Assembly: GCA_963575745.1 (NCBI GenBank)
Contig: CAUYUJ010003058.1
Coordinates: forward strand, 135,001-199,000
DNA from: Prorocentrum cordatum
Lineage: Eukaryota; Sar; Dinophyceae; Prorocentrales; Prorocentraceae
Reading direction: 5' to 3'
Length of the DNA stretch: 64,000 nt
The notes below the pieces were generated by a model, which searched no databases, had not been told where the DNA came from, and saw only the letters and a program-made list of their open reading frames with translations. This document shows positions 1-11,953 of the stretch, one piece after another. Position 1 is the first letter of the stretch; every line of letters starts with the position of its first letter. The position numbers were made by a program, and so were the translations under genes.

Positions 1-217
1 CACTACGCCAAATGATGCTGGGGATATGAACCCATGGTTATGCTGGGTACGGCCCGGGAACTAAGATAGTGCATGCCTTCTGCAGCCAATTTTCGGCCGC
101 GGACATACCGGCGCCGATGCCGAAAGGAACCTCCAGGACTTGCGCACCATACAACCGAGCCCAGACGGTGCGTGCGCGCCCACGGGGCGATCAAATGGGC
201 GATCAATGGACCCCGCG

Positions 218-305
218 CCCTGGCGCGCGGAGCGCGCCAGGGGCGGCGCCGGAGGCGCCGACAGGGATCTCCAGCGCCGATCCGCGAACTCCGCGCGCAC
301 CTCCG
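218..305. mobile_element. GC-rich hairpin element, family D
   Basis: Contains the GGCGCGCGGAGCGCGCCAGG core followed by CCAGCGCCGATCCGCG and CGCACCTCCGAG. The left end is eroded. Confidence 0.65.
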
Positions 306-586
306 AGCTTTTATGCTTCTGTCATTGCTCGTTCCCCTATTTGCGGTTCGTGGGAGGGGGGCGGGGCCCTTCACAGAGTCGTCCCCGTCTGGTGCCTCCG
401 CTCAAGGTCGGTGTTTGCAGATGCCCGCACGTGCTCAGTGCGCGAGAACGGCAGGCCCCCTCCCCCTCTGGGTGTCCCTCCCCCGCCCCTTCCTGCCTCT
501 GCCCTGGTCATGCAGCGCTCGTACGCTTACGCTTAAAGGCCCGTCAACAAGAATCTTCCGCAAGTCACCCAACCCTGAGACCCCAG

Positions 587-706
587 GGCGTCCATTGGTT
601 TTTGGTGTGGGAACGTCACGCCTTCCACAGCAACGCCATCGACACCCACGAGACCCAGGGCACCCTGGAGGCCAGCAGGGTGTTTCTTGGCATGGGTCTC
701 CACTGT
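587..706. repeat. Dispersed 115-bp repeat, copy 1
   Basis: Shares TTTTTGGTGTGGG, CACCCTGGAGGC.AGCAGG and TTGGCATGGG with 27,787-27,904. Confidence 0.8.
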
Positions 707-2127
707 AAGACGAGACCAGGACACACAGGCCCAGTGTACATCGGGATTTCTGAACTGCGGCGGTCCTCGAGGATGTGTAGGGGGCGCGACCTTCTCAGAG
801 CATTCCAGAACGCTCCGACAGCATTCCAGAACGCTTTGGACCGACTCCCGAGGACGCCCCGAACGTACGATCGGGAGCTGACTGCCGGGAAATGCGACGG
901 CTGCGTCGGCAGTGCCCTGCGTGCACGCAGATGCCCTCCAAGCTCGCGAAGCCGCCCCTCGCGTCCCAGTGCGATTGCTCGAGACCCGTGTGAATTCAAG
1001 GGCGAGCACGTCATCGCCTGGCTCCTGAATGGCGGCGGCCGCGGCGCTGGCGGCGGCGGCCGAAGCCGCCTTCCGCCCCCAGGAAGAGGGCTGCCCTCGG
1101 GGGAGACCTCCCGGAAACAGCTCGGAGGCCCTGGGCGAGGGCAGAGATCCGGTTCTCGATCCTGTCCTCGACCCTCGCGAGACGATCTGCCGATCCCTGA
1201 AGCAGTGGCGAAGCGTCCTGGCTTGCCTTTAGCCCCACCAAACCTCTGGTCTTATAACCGTTTGTGGTCTGCACGAAGTTGCTCTCAGAACATGTCTGGC
1301 CGAAGCCATCTTGTGTTAACACGTCGGCTGCACTTTCTAAGAACATTGCATTCAAGACAAGAACATGATTTGGCCCTTAGAACAGTTCGTGGTTTCGAAT
1401 CCTGCCCTCAGTCCTGGGAGGAGGAGGCACAAACTTAAGCTGTTACGGGGGCGACCCCATTACATGCACGGAAAAGGGGGGAGCGACCCCAACACCCTGA
1501 AATCAAACAAGAAATCAGACTTCAAGGAGGGGGTCGCGGGCAGGGGCTCTAAAGACCTCTGGCCATGGCAGCCGATGCTGCCGTCTTCGCTTCTCGCGCT
1601 GCCTGACCCAGCGAGGCAGCCTCCTCCCACGAGAGCCCGAAAGACCGCAATCCTCGCTCGGCGTCCAGGCTCCAGGATCCCAGGGCGTCCCGAGGGCCCT
1701 GGACTGGAGACGGGGCAGGGACAATAGACGGGGAGGCCAGGATCCTGGGGAGGAGGAGGAGGAGACGGAGGAGGACGCAGCAGGGATGAGGGATGAGGGA
1801 TGAGGGATGAGGGAGAAGGGAGGAGAAGAAGAAGGATGGGGAGGAGAAGGATGAGGAGGAGGAGGAGGAGGAGGAGGAGGGAGGGAGGGAGGAGGGAGGA
1901 GGGAGGAGGGGGAGGAGGGAGGAGGGAGGAGCATGGCGGAGGGAGGAGGATGGGGCAGGAGAAGGGACACCCCCACTGGGGAGACCTCGGCCCGGCTGCC
2001 CCGCGCGGCACCGAGATCCCCACCCCGAGGGTGCACGCTGGGCAAAACCTGCCTCGCCCTGTCCTGGTACAGGGCAGTTGTTTAATACACATGTTCTGGT
2101 ATAAAAAAACAGCACTTGTTTAATATG

Positions 2128-2260
2128 TTTTTTATACATGATAAACATTGCGGAAACATGTGTGCATGAACTCATCGTTGTTTTTAATACTAGATCCCTG
2201 CATGTTGAATGCATGATCCGCACAAGGAGCATGTATTGAAAACGGCACTGTAGTGGGAGG
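2128..2260. repeat. Dispersed repeat, copy 1
   Basis: ATCCCTGCATGTTGAATGCA and AAAACGGCACTGTA are shared with 53,325-53,470. Confidence 0.75.
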
Positions 2261-2761
2261 CAAGCGGACCTGCCTCGCTTTTGATCACCCTCGCTTCCAA
2301 AATATACCAAACGGCACCAAACTGCGGCCCGCACCGTTCAGGCCGCTTGGCGAGGAGGCGCGTGGTGTGACTTGGCTTTGCCTGGGATCGAAACCGGGGT
2401 AGGTAATGCACGCTCTGATGTGGGGGTGGGGATGCTAGATGCTCAGTCGCTCCACTTAGGCGTCGACGCTGCGTCTAACGATCTTCAACACAAGACGAAG
2501 TACAGCGTCGAAGTCGAATCGAACTCGTGTCGAGCTAGAATCGAGACCGAATCAAAGTTGAGTCGGACAGATCCGTTGGGTGGCATCAAGAAGATGTCCC
2601 GAAAACGAGCACCCACCCCTGAGCCTGACGTCCTCGATGCTCGAACCTCAGAACAGAGCATCTAGAAGAAGACTAAACATGATAATACAGAAAATTAATA
2701 ATGATAACAATAGGAAGAAGAATAAGCGACAACTGCATCACAATCAACCTTAAGCGCTCGG

Positions 2762-2862
2762 CGTGGACGTCTTAGATTTGCGCTGGACCCCCCTCCCTGG
2801 CGCGCGGAGCGCGCCAGGGGCGGCGCCAGAGCCGCCGCCAGGAGGGCCCCAGCGTGGAGCGC
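2762..2862. mobile_element. GC-rich hairpin element, family D
   Basis: Contains GCGCTGGACCCCCCTCCC, the CTGGCGCGCGGAGCGCGCC core and CCAGCGTGGAGCGC. The outer ends are eroded. Confidence 0.65.
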
Positions 2863-3465
2863 AACAAAAATCTGTTCATGGCGTTTTGTCTTCTGCGACT
2901 CTCGACACTTCCGTCCTCGGCACCCGGGCCTCCATGTGAGAGGCGGAGACGTGCACATCACCACTACCTGTGTGCTCGCGACCTTCGGGGACCGCGGCAG
3001 GCGGCGGACGTGGAGTTACAACTGGCCACCCCGAGGCCCGAGTGCTTCCACATCCGCCGCCTGCCGAAGTCCCCGAAGCTCGATCCCCCAGTGAGTGGTG
3101 ATAGGAGGAGGCGGAGGAGGAGGGGGAGGAGAAGGAGGAGGAGGAGGATGAGGAGGGAGGGAGGAGGGAGGAGGGAGGAGGGTGGAGGGAGGAGGGAGAA
3201 GGGAGGTATGAGGGAGAAGGGAGAACGAGGAGGAGGAAGGAGGTGGAGGAGGAGGAGGAGAAGGAGGAGGAGAAGGAGAAGAAGGAGGAGGGAGGGGGAG
3301 GAGGCGGGTGAGGAGGAAGAGGAGGAGGCAGGAGTAAGAGAAGGATGAAGATGATGAGGAGGAAATCCATCAGCTCGATCCTGGAATCGACCCTCGGGCC
3401 CCAAGGGCGAAGAAGGGCCGGCCAAGGAACATGGAGGCGGGTGGTGCCCGCCCCGCCGGGCAGAC

Positions 3466-3501
3466 CTCGAAGCCACGCCACTGCTTCCAGAACTCCTCGC
3501 G
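3466..3501 (-). CDS. SYF1: SYF1 exon k (12 codons)
   Basis: Reads [12 protein letters not shown], matching SYF1 'FW(Q/K).W(K)DFEV' that follows CDPR in the family. Acceptor CCCAG|C, donor GAG|GTCTGC (canonical GT). The next family block (HGNED...) was not found between 1 and 3,465, so the gene probably continues past the left edge. Confidence 0.84.
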
Positions 3502-5001
3502 CTGGGAGGGGGGCAAGCTGGGGCAGCGCATCTCAACTACTTCTATATAGGTAGGTATACACACATCTCTACCTTTACATCTACATAAATATAGGCATGG
3601 AGACGTATAGACATCAGTATGTACACATACATAGATACTTACGTGCAAGCATGCATGCGTACACACATACACACACACTCACACAACCACGCATAACCAT
3701 ACACGCATGCATACATACATTACACACGTGCATACATCCATACATACGTACACATACAATAAACATACGCGCATAAATGAAACCACACGCAGGCACCTCG
3801 ATGCATACATGCATACATACATCCATACATGCATACACACATACACACGTACATACACACATGCATGCATACACATCCACACACATATACATATGCACAT
3901 CCACACATACCAGCATACATACATACGTACATACATATGTACACGCATACACGCATGCATGTATGCGTGCATACATAAACACATGTACAGACATACCGAC
4001 ACATTTACAGACAGACATACAGACAGACAAACGGACGGACGGACAGACAGACAGGTAGACATACAGACTTACAGACAGACAGACATCCAAGCGTACATAC
4101 CCGCCACCGTGCCGCTAGGCACGGAGTGGGCGCGGCATCAAGCCGTGGGCCCAATCCTCTAAGCCTCACTCCTCACTCATGCGGAGTCTTCAAGGGGCCT
4201 GGATTCCGAATTCCGAGATCTTCTTGGGCTTGCCGCGGTTCCCCTGGCGTTCCCGTCGTCTTCTCGCGTGACTTGTTCGGACCCAAGAGGGCCCCTCGAA
4301 GCCTGCAAGACGGTCCAGGGAGGCCCCGAATCGCTGAACGATCGCTCCAAGCCGCTCAAGCTGGCCTCCAGACGGCCCAAGAGGCCAAGACGCCTGAAGA
4401 GGCCTCCAAGAGAGGCCTCCCAAGAGGGCCCCAAGAGGCCCAACTCATTGATTTCCACGGAATGTTTAAAGGATTTTGGCGTTCTCGCCGTTTCGGCTTC
4501 CCGACGCTCTGGGGCCCTAGAGCCTAGAGGCTCCCAAGACAGCCCCGGGACGACCCAAGAGGGCCCCGAGACGGCCCAAGAGAACCTCAAAACGACCCAT
4601 AAGGCGCCCAAAACGGCCCAAAAGGGCCCCAGCACGGCCCAAAAGAAGAACTCAAAGCATGGAAAACGACCGGAAATCCGAGCCTTCCGCCATAAGAGGC
4701 CCCCAGGAGGTCCCAAGAGGCGCCCTGGAGGCCCCAAGAGCCCCCCAAAAGGCTCCAAAGAGGCAGCCCCTAGAGGCACCCAAGAGGCCCAAAAGAGGCC
4801 ACAAGAGCCCCCCAAACGGCCCCAAGAGGCGTCCAAACAGCCTCCGAGAGGTCCCCGAGATGCCTCCCACGATCTCCCAACGAACGCACAATAAGCTTCG
4901 TACCTACAATCCAGGCGCGGTGGCGGGATGGGCCAAGGCCATTCGATATTATGGATGTATGTATGCACTCATGCAGTTGTGTATATAAACATGTATGTGC
5001 G

Positions 5002-5034
<33 letters not shown>

Positions 5035-8000
5035 CCATATACATATATATGGCATACATATATATAAATATATATATATATATACACATGTGCACACCTA
5101 CATACATACATATGTACGTACGTACGTACATACGTGCGTACGTACATACATGCACATACACATATATATATATATATATGTATGTATGTACATATATATA
5201 TGTATATATATAGAGATATATGTGTACAGCTATGTGTATATATATATATATATATATCAGGGGTATGCCCATAGGCCGACGAAGCAATCAATGCTCTGAT
5301 ATACACATGAACACTGGATGAGTATATATGATTGTAGTGCTGCGTATCATCCATGCAGATGCGTAATGATTTGTACGTGTCGCTGAGTTTGGGGTCGGAG
5401 AAAAGCGCGATCACAAAAAACACCTGAATTGGCCTCGACCGCTGTTCGAATCGAAAAGTCGCCAGGCAAACCGGGAACACTACAAGGGCCGACCTGCGAT
5501 AGTCGAACTCATGCAATGAAACGTGGCCTGAGCAACGAGCGCTCTGCATGCGTGACGGAAGAAAGCAGCGAAGGGGGATCAGGGACATACTGATATGTAG
5601 ATGTATCGGAAAACCCGGGGGGGACTTCGCAGTGAAACTGACCCCCCCCACACCAGGAAGTCGGTTTCGGTTTCGTGTTCGTGTTGGGCGTGCGAGCGAA
5701 GCGAAGCTGCGTGGGCGGGCGAGAAGAATGAACCCTGCTCTGGCTGAGGCACCGCACCGCCACCTCTGGGTTGTCCGGCGGTGGCTGGGGATGTCCCGTC
5801 GGTGCCCAATCGGTGCTCAGCAGTGAGATCGAAAGGTGAGACGGACAGTGAGATCGATAGTGGGATCGATGGTGACAACGATAGTGAGATCTATAGTGAG
5901 ATGGATCGTGAGACGAATAGCGAGACCGATCATAAGAGCGATGGTGAGATCGATAGTGAAACAAATAGTAAAATCGCTCGTGAGATCGCTGGTGAACACG
6001 ACCGTTGCGCTGCCTGCTTCAAGCGCACCGACACTCGCACAAGCCCCAGAAGCGAAGTGAATAGGAGGCCGCAACGAACGTGCACCGCGGCGAAATAGGC
6101 CGGAACCCACATGAACGATGCGACGTGCGCGAGGCTCCATGACTTCGCAACGGCCGCGGAACCCCAAAAACGTTTCCCGACACAAGCGCCCGCGCCCACG
6201 CCCGCCCGGGCCCCTATGCGCAGGTGGTGGAGCCCACGACGTGAGAAGCGCAGCGTGCGAAGGGTGTACCAACGCGGACGTGCGGACGGGGCGCTGCGGC
6301 AGGGAGATAGTTCGGAGGCAACTAATGGGAGGTCTTTGTCAGACAGAATAAGGAAGATCAAGCTCCACTGGGGGGCTACTACACCAGATTAGGCCGCGGA
6401 TTCAGCGGGATTGAACCGGATTGAGCGGGATTGAGCCGGATTAGACGGGAACAAGCCGGATCAAGCCAAATTTCGGACCAGGGCAAGGGCAGAGTCTGAC
6501 CTCCCAGGAGTTGCATCCGAAAGATAGAGGAAGAAGAAACAGCGTAAGCATCAACTTTTCGGGGGTCCGAGCGGCGCGGCAACAGTTTATGCTTGAGGGC
6601 GCAGTGCCGCACCCACCCTGAACAGACGCGACTGGCGAGGCGACTGGGGCTCCACCTCCTCCTCCTCATCCACCTCCTCCTCCTCCTGCTCCTCCTCCTC
6701 CTCCTCCTGCTCCTGCTCCTGCTCCTCCTCCTCCTCGTCCTCCTCATCATCCTCATCCTCCTCCTCCTTTCCTCCTCCTCCTGCTCCTCGAAGAAAGCAA
6801 GAAGGGTGGGGCGGGGAGGCCGGCGGAAGACGGGGCCCTGGCGGGAGGAGGACGCGGACCCGGGCCCCCTATCCCTGAGCCCTCCTAAGTTTGGGAGTGT
6901 TGGGTTTGCAGGTCTCGGGCTCCGACGCTACTCCCTTCGTGCATGGCTTCGCCACTTCATATTTCCTTTGACAGGACTCACCTCGATCCTTGTGCAAACT
7001 ACGAACTTCCTTGCTTTTCCTGTGATTGTTTGCTTCATTGACCCGATCTGGGGGCCGCCACCAAGGCCCCCCCCCCGGCATAGAAAGCAGGAGAGCCACG
7101 CCGCGGCGCCAGAACGCGGAGCCACGCCTGCGGGAACACCGCGAGACGCGGAATGGAGGGATCCCCTTTCCTGGACGTCCGACGTCACGATCTGTGTCAC
7201 AGCGTGGCGCTCCAGACACCTGGACCCCTTCGCAGGGGCCGACTTTTCATCCGGGGCCTCTGTATATTTTAGGCGGCGGGGCCGCGGGGGAAGTGCGAAG
7301 TGGCGAGCCTTCTCAGAAGGCTCGCAAGTCCCTGGGCCTTCCGAGAAGTGTTCGAAACCTTCTCAGCAGGCGCGAGGGCTTCTGAGAAGTCCCGCCGCTT
7401 TCTCCGAAGGCCTTCTCCTTCTCACTTGCCCCCCTCGATCGCCACCGATTGCTGCTGCCCTGGGACCGAGCAAGAGCCCCGGATGCCGTCGTGCTGTTTC
7501 TCGTGACCCGCGAGAGTGACAGTTGTTCCAAGGGCGCGCGTGCGCGGGCCGAGGCGGAGGAGGCGTCCGCGAGCATCGCGCGCGGAAGGAAGGCACGGAG
7601 GGAGAGAGAGTAGGCCGAGGATGGAGGAAGGAGGAAGAAGGAGGAGGAGGCAGGGAGAAAGAAGGATGGAGAAAGAGGAGGAGGAGGAGGAAGAGCAGAA
7701 GGAGGAGGATGAGAAGGAGTAGGAGGAGAAGGAGGAGGAGAAGGGGAAGGAGGAAGGGGACGAGGAGGAGGAGGAGGAGGAGGAGAGGAGGATGAGAAAG
7801 AAGAAGAGGAGGAGAGGAGGAGGATGAGGAAGAAGAAGAGGAGGAGGAGACAGGGAGAAAGACGGATGAAGAAGAAGGAGGAGGAGGAGGAAGAGCAGAA
7901 GGAGGAGGATAAGGAAGAGGAGATGGAGGAGAAGGGGAAGGAGGAGGAGGACGAGGAGAGGAGTAGGAGGAGAGGAGGATGAAGAAGAAGAAGAAGAAGA

Positions 8001-11000
8001 AGAAAAAGAGGAAGAGGAGCAGCAGGAGCAGGAGGAGGAGGGGAGGGCGAGTGAGAGTAGGAGGGGAGGGGAGGAGGAGGAGGAGGAGGAGGAGGAGGAG
8101 GAGCAGGAGGAGGGGGAGGAGGAGGAGGAGAAGGAGGAGGAGCAGGAGGAGGGGAGGAGGAGGTGAGGAGGAAGGGAGGAGAGAAGGAGCATGAGGAGGA
8201 GCAGGAGGAGGAGGAGGAGGGGGAGGAGGAGGAGGAGGAGGAGGAGGAGTCTTACTCCATCCGTCCCTCCACGCTTCGTCCCCCCCCCAAATCCCCTCCC
8301 CGCCCTCGCACAGGCCTCCTCCCACCCGTGCTCCCGCCCATCGCGACTGTGCCCGACGGCGGTCGCACAGAACCACACGCTGCCCCCACACCCCGCCGCT
8401 GCCTCCAGCTCCCCTCGCTCTGGGGGCCAGGTGCCGGGCCTCTGGAGGCCCCGAGCGGCATCCGCGCCCCCAGCGCGCCCCGGGGGGAAGGAGGAGGAGG
8501 AGGAGGAGGAGGAGGAGGAGGAGGAGGAGGAGGAGGAGGAGGAGGAGGAGGAGGAGGAGGAGGAGGAGGAGGAGGAGGAGGAGGAGGAGGAGGAGGAGGA
8601 GGAGGAGGAGAGGGAGAAGAAAGAAGTGAGGAGGAGGAGGAGGAGAGGAGGAGGAAGAGAGAGGAGGAGAAGCAGGAGGAGAGAAGGGAGAGGAGGAGGA
8701 GGGGGAGGAGGAGGAGGAGGAGAGGAGGATGAGAGGAGGTGGGCGGAGGAGGAGGAGGAGAAAGCCCCCGGTCTGCCGAGAAGCTTCCCGAATCTGCTCC
8801 CTAGCCACGGGTTGCTTCTGAGAGGGAGGGCTTCTGAGAGGCCCCGCCGCCTCTTCTCTTTCCCCGTCGGCGCGCCGCCGACTGTAGCGACAAGAAACAG
8901 CTAGACCACCACCACCACCACCACCACACGCAGCGCGAGGAGCCAACGAGGTCCTCCTGATGCCGTGGTCCCCCTCCCCTGGCTCGAGCCAACCATCGTC
9001 CCCTGCTCGGGGAGGCATCGTGGACCTCCTCACTGGAGGTGGCACCCCTTGTGGTGTTCGTGGTGGTGTCGCTTCTCTCTCCTCCGACTCTGGCACCCCA
9101 CGGGAGAGTGGCGTGAGCAAGGGTGTGGAGGAAAAGTCGTGCGCCTAGTCAGCTACTTAGCACTCCTCTCCTCGAGACGGGAAACACAAACTTTCGGGGC
9201 TCCAGGATCCGTGCGGAGGTCCAACCATTTTGTGTGTATGCGGCTGCATTCGCTCCCGATCCTCCTCCCCCCCCGCTCCTCCGAACTCCCTCGCAAACGT
9301 AAGTAAATATTCCTCGCTCCCCTCCTCCTCCTCCTCCTCCTCTTCCTCCTCCTCCCAACGTTTCTCGACATGCACTTCTGCCCCCTTCGACCCTCCTCCT
9401 CCTGGCCTGCTGTCGGCGGTGGACAAGCCTCCCTTCAGTAAACCTCCCCTTGGTGAAAGCGGCCTGGGACCGAAACCGACGGGCCTGGACCTGCAAAAGT
9501 GACGGCCGCGGCGCCCTCTCGCGAACCGAACACGGCCAACTCCTTGATCGACGCGTCGGGGTAGGAGGTCTGTCCTCCTCCTCCTCCTCCTCATCCTCCT
9601 CTTTGCACGCCCGAAATGGGTACTGAAAGAATGGGTACGATGCCCAACAGCAGCTCTTGTTCATTCTGAACAGGACTCGCTGTCCACGCCGCCGCGGCCT
9701 GTGTCCATTCGAGACAGGAGGTCGCCCGCCCAACAGTGGCCGCTGTCGGTTTGGGACAACATTTGCTGTTGGGCATTGTACCCATTTTTTCGGTGCCCAT
9801 TCCGGGCGTCCAAATCCTCCTCCTCCTCCTCCCAACGTTCCTCCGCATGCACTTCTGCCTCCTTCGACCCTTAAAACAAGGCTAAGATCGGGATAAATCG
9901 CTCCAGAGCGCTCTCAGAGCGTTCCGGAACGCTCTGGAGCGGCCGCGGCGCCCCATACATCCTCCAAACCCGCCGATCCTCAGAGATTTCGAGTTATCCC
10001 GATCCGAGTTTGTCCCGATCTTCGCGTCGTTTTACTCCTCCTCCCGGCCTGCTGGCCGGCCCGGCCCGGCTCCTCCTCTCGGCGGGGGTCGCAGAACTGC
10101 GACGCGTGCGTGTAGATCCCGCGCGCGCGGTCCACCTCGCGGCTCCCCCCGGGGCGGCCGGCGCCGCCCTCCGGAGTGCGTCGGGTGGGCGATCGACCAC
10201 AGAATTGATTGAAGGGGCCCTGGGACACACAGAGAAATAGACACAAATAACAGGATCCCCCATATGTTTCCATTTTTTCTGGGTTTTCGTCTTCCCCCCC
10301 CTTCCCATACTTTCCTACATTTTCAGGGGAATCGACGATTTATCGTGTCTGTGTTTTTTCCCCTCCTGATTGATGTACCCCAAACTCGATGTTTCGGTCG
10401 AGTCAACAAGAAATGCGTAGCATGTTCCTTAGATGTACGGCGCATTCCGGGTGATTGTTTCGCAGATTCGACGAGAATCAAGTTTGAGGGAATTCAGTTC
10501 TGCAGTCGATCCCCTACTCGAGAGCTGGGGGGCAGGGGTCAAAGGGTCAGTCTCGAGCGCGCGCAGACTGGTGAGCACCGACCTGGATGCGCAGCTTCGG
10601 GGAGGTGTTCGCAGGCACAACGAGAAGCGTAGGGCTCGAGCTCAACGGCGTTTTGGGGGTTTTCAGCTTGTCTTCGTGTTCCTTCGTTCTGTCTTCGTTC
10701 TGCCTTTGCTGCGGAACGAAAGCAACACGAGACAGGCCCAGGAAATCGCCAAGACACCGTTGAGCTCAAGCCCCGGAAGAACGAATTCAGCCCGACGAGT
10801 GGGGGCCATGGGACCGAAATGGCTCAAGTCTGGGATTAAGCCGGCTTGGACCTCACTAGAACAATATTGCACGGAATTAAATCGGACGCCGCCGGTTTTC
10901 GCCCACTGACATACCAACGACGATGCTGAATTCAACCTCCCAGAAACTGTGTCTTCGAATGCTAGGGACCAAACCACAGGAAGGCTCGAACCCGCGCAAA

Positions 11001-11884
11001 CTTATCAGCACAGACTGGGTGGCAGTTTCAATGATAAAAATGAATAACTGACAAGCACAAGCGTGGCGGCTGCTTGCTGAGGACAGAGCAGAATGGCCTG
11101 TCCAACGTGCAACATTGAACCCACCAACTGGGTCCACGATCGAACACCGAAGGCCAATATCAAACACGGACAGATGCCTTGCGGTGTCGCGATGCTAATT
11201 GCCCTTCGCAGCGTGGCTCCCCAAAGGCCTGCGACCCTCCCTGGCGCATGAGCTCTGCATCCTACGAGCCCCCTTCATTCCGGGGACGCACCAGCCCGGG
11301 CCAGGACAAACCCGGCTCCGCCAGGGCCCTGACGCAAAGCCCGGCCGGCCATCTCGTATCTCTCACGCCTGGGCCAACCGCAGGCGGCAAGGAACTCGGC
11401 CTCGAATGCATCCCAAGCCTGGGTCAGCCAGAGGGGTTTGGAAGGCCCCCGTTCGACAAGGACCGACCACAGCAAGGCTTAACACGAAAGAGCATTTACG
11501 ACGAACGGATCACATAAAACGAAGCCGGTGCCAAACAAAAACGAGCTTCGACACGGGGCGTTTTAAGCAGCAGCGAAAACGAAACGACACATCAACGAAA
11601 GACGAAACGAAAAATGAGACTTAGGCCCAAACCAAGCGAAACAGCGTTGTGGCCGGTCCGTGCCGTTGGCGCTGACCCCCGCTAGTGACGCCCCGATCCT
11701 TGACGACCCCGCGCGGCCCCTGCAAGGGTCCCCCCCTCGGCAAGGTCGAAGGCGGCCGCCAGAAGCTTCCAAGCGGCGGATCTTCCACGGCGCGGGGGGG
11801 GGGGGTCCGGCAGGGGGAGCCTCCATCGAGGGCACGGGATCGACGAAAAAAAAAGGTGCCCAAACACACAATATATCGATATGC

Positions 11885-11919
<35 letters not shown>

Positions 11920-11920
11920 C

Positions 11921-11953
<33 letters not shown>

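Larger units (their letters stand above)
1..3465. other. Left flank, probably more SYF1 intron
   Basis: No exon or other gene recognised. It holds two GC-rich hairpin elements (about 218-305 and 2,762-2,862), a 115-bp segment (590-706) repeated at 27,787-27,904, GAG microsatellites (1,750-1,950 and 3,100-3,350), and a segment at 2,128-2,260 repeated at 53,325-53,470. If SYF1 continues, its next exon lies further left. Confidence 0.55.
3502..10084 (-). other. SYF1 intron j-k (6.6 kb)
   Basis: Contains ATAC/ATGT microsatellites (3.55-4.09 and 4.95-5.26 kb) around a CCGCCACCGTGCC-bounded element, a 12-bp minisatellite (5.82-6.0 kb), CTC (6.65-6.78 kb) and GAG (7.6-8.75 kb) tracts, CTTCTCAGAAG palindrome clusters (7.3-7.43 and 8.78-8.85 kb) and a 210-bp inverted-repeat element (9.6-9.81 kb). 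No gene is seen. Confidence 0.7.

Noticed and set aside
1011-1355. Minus-strand frame considered as a SYF1 C-terminal exon
   Set aside because: It lacks the HGNED and MLRI.R blocks expected after exon k, and no acceptor context was found.
69-1438. Overlapping long plus-strand frames at the left edge
   Set aside because: GC-rich composition keeps several frames open at once; the content includes a hairpin element and a dispersed repeat, not a recognisable protein.
7363-9120. A 585-codon minus-strand frame and many similar long frames over CTC/GAG tracts
   Set aside because: The product is poly-Leu/poly-Ser/poly-Pro or poly-Glu/poly-Arg from microsatellite DNA; every frame is open because the repeat lacks stop codons.
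10815-10840. GAAATGGCTCAAG resembling a spliced leader
   Set aside because: Only the last 9-10 bases match and no gene follows.
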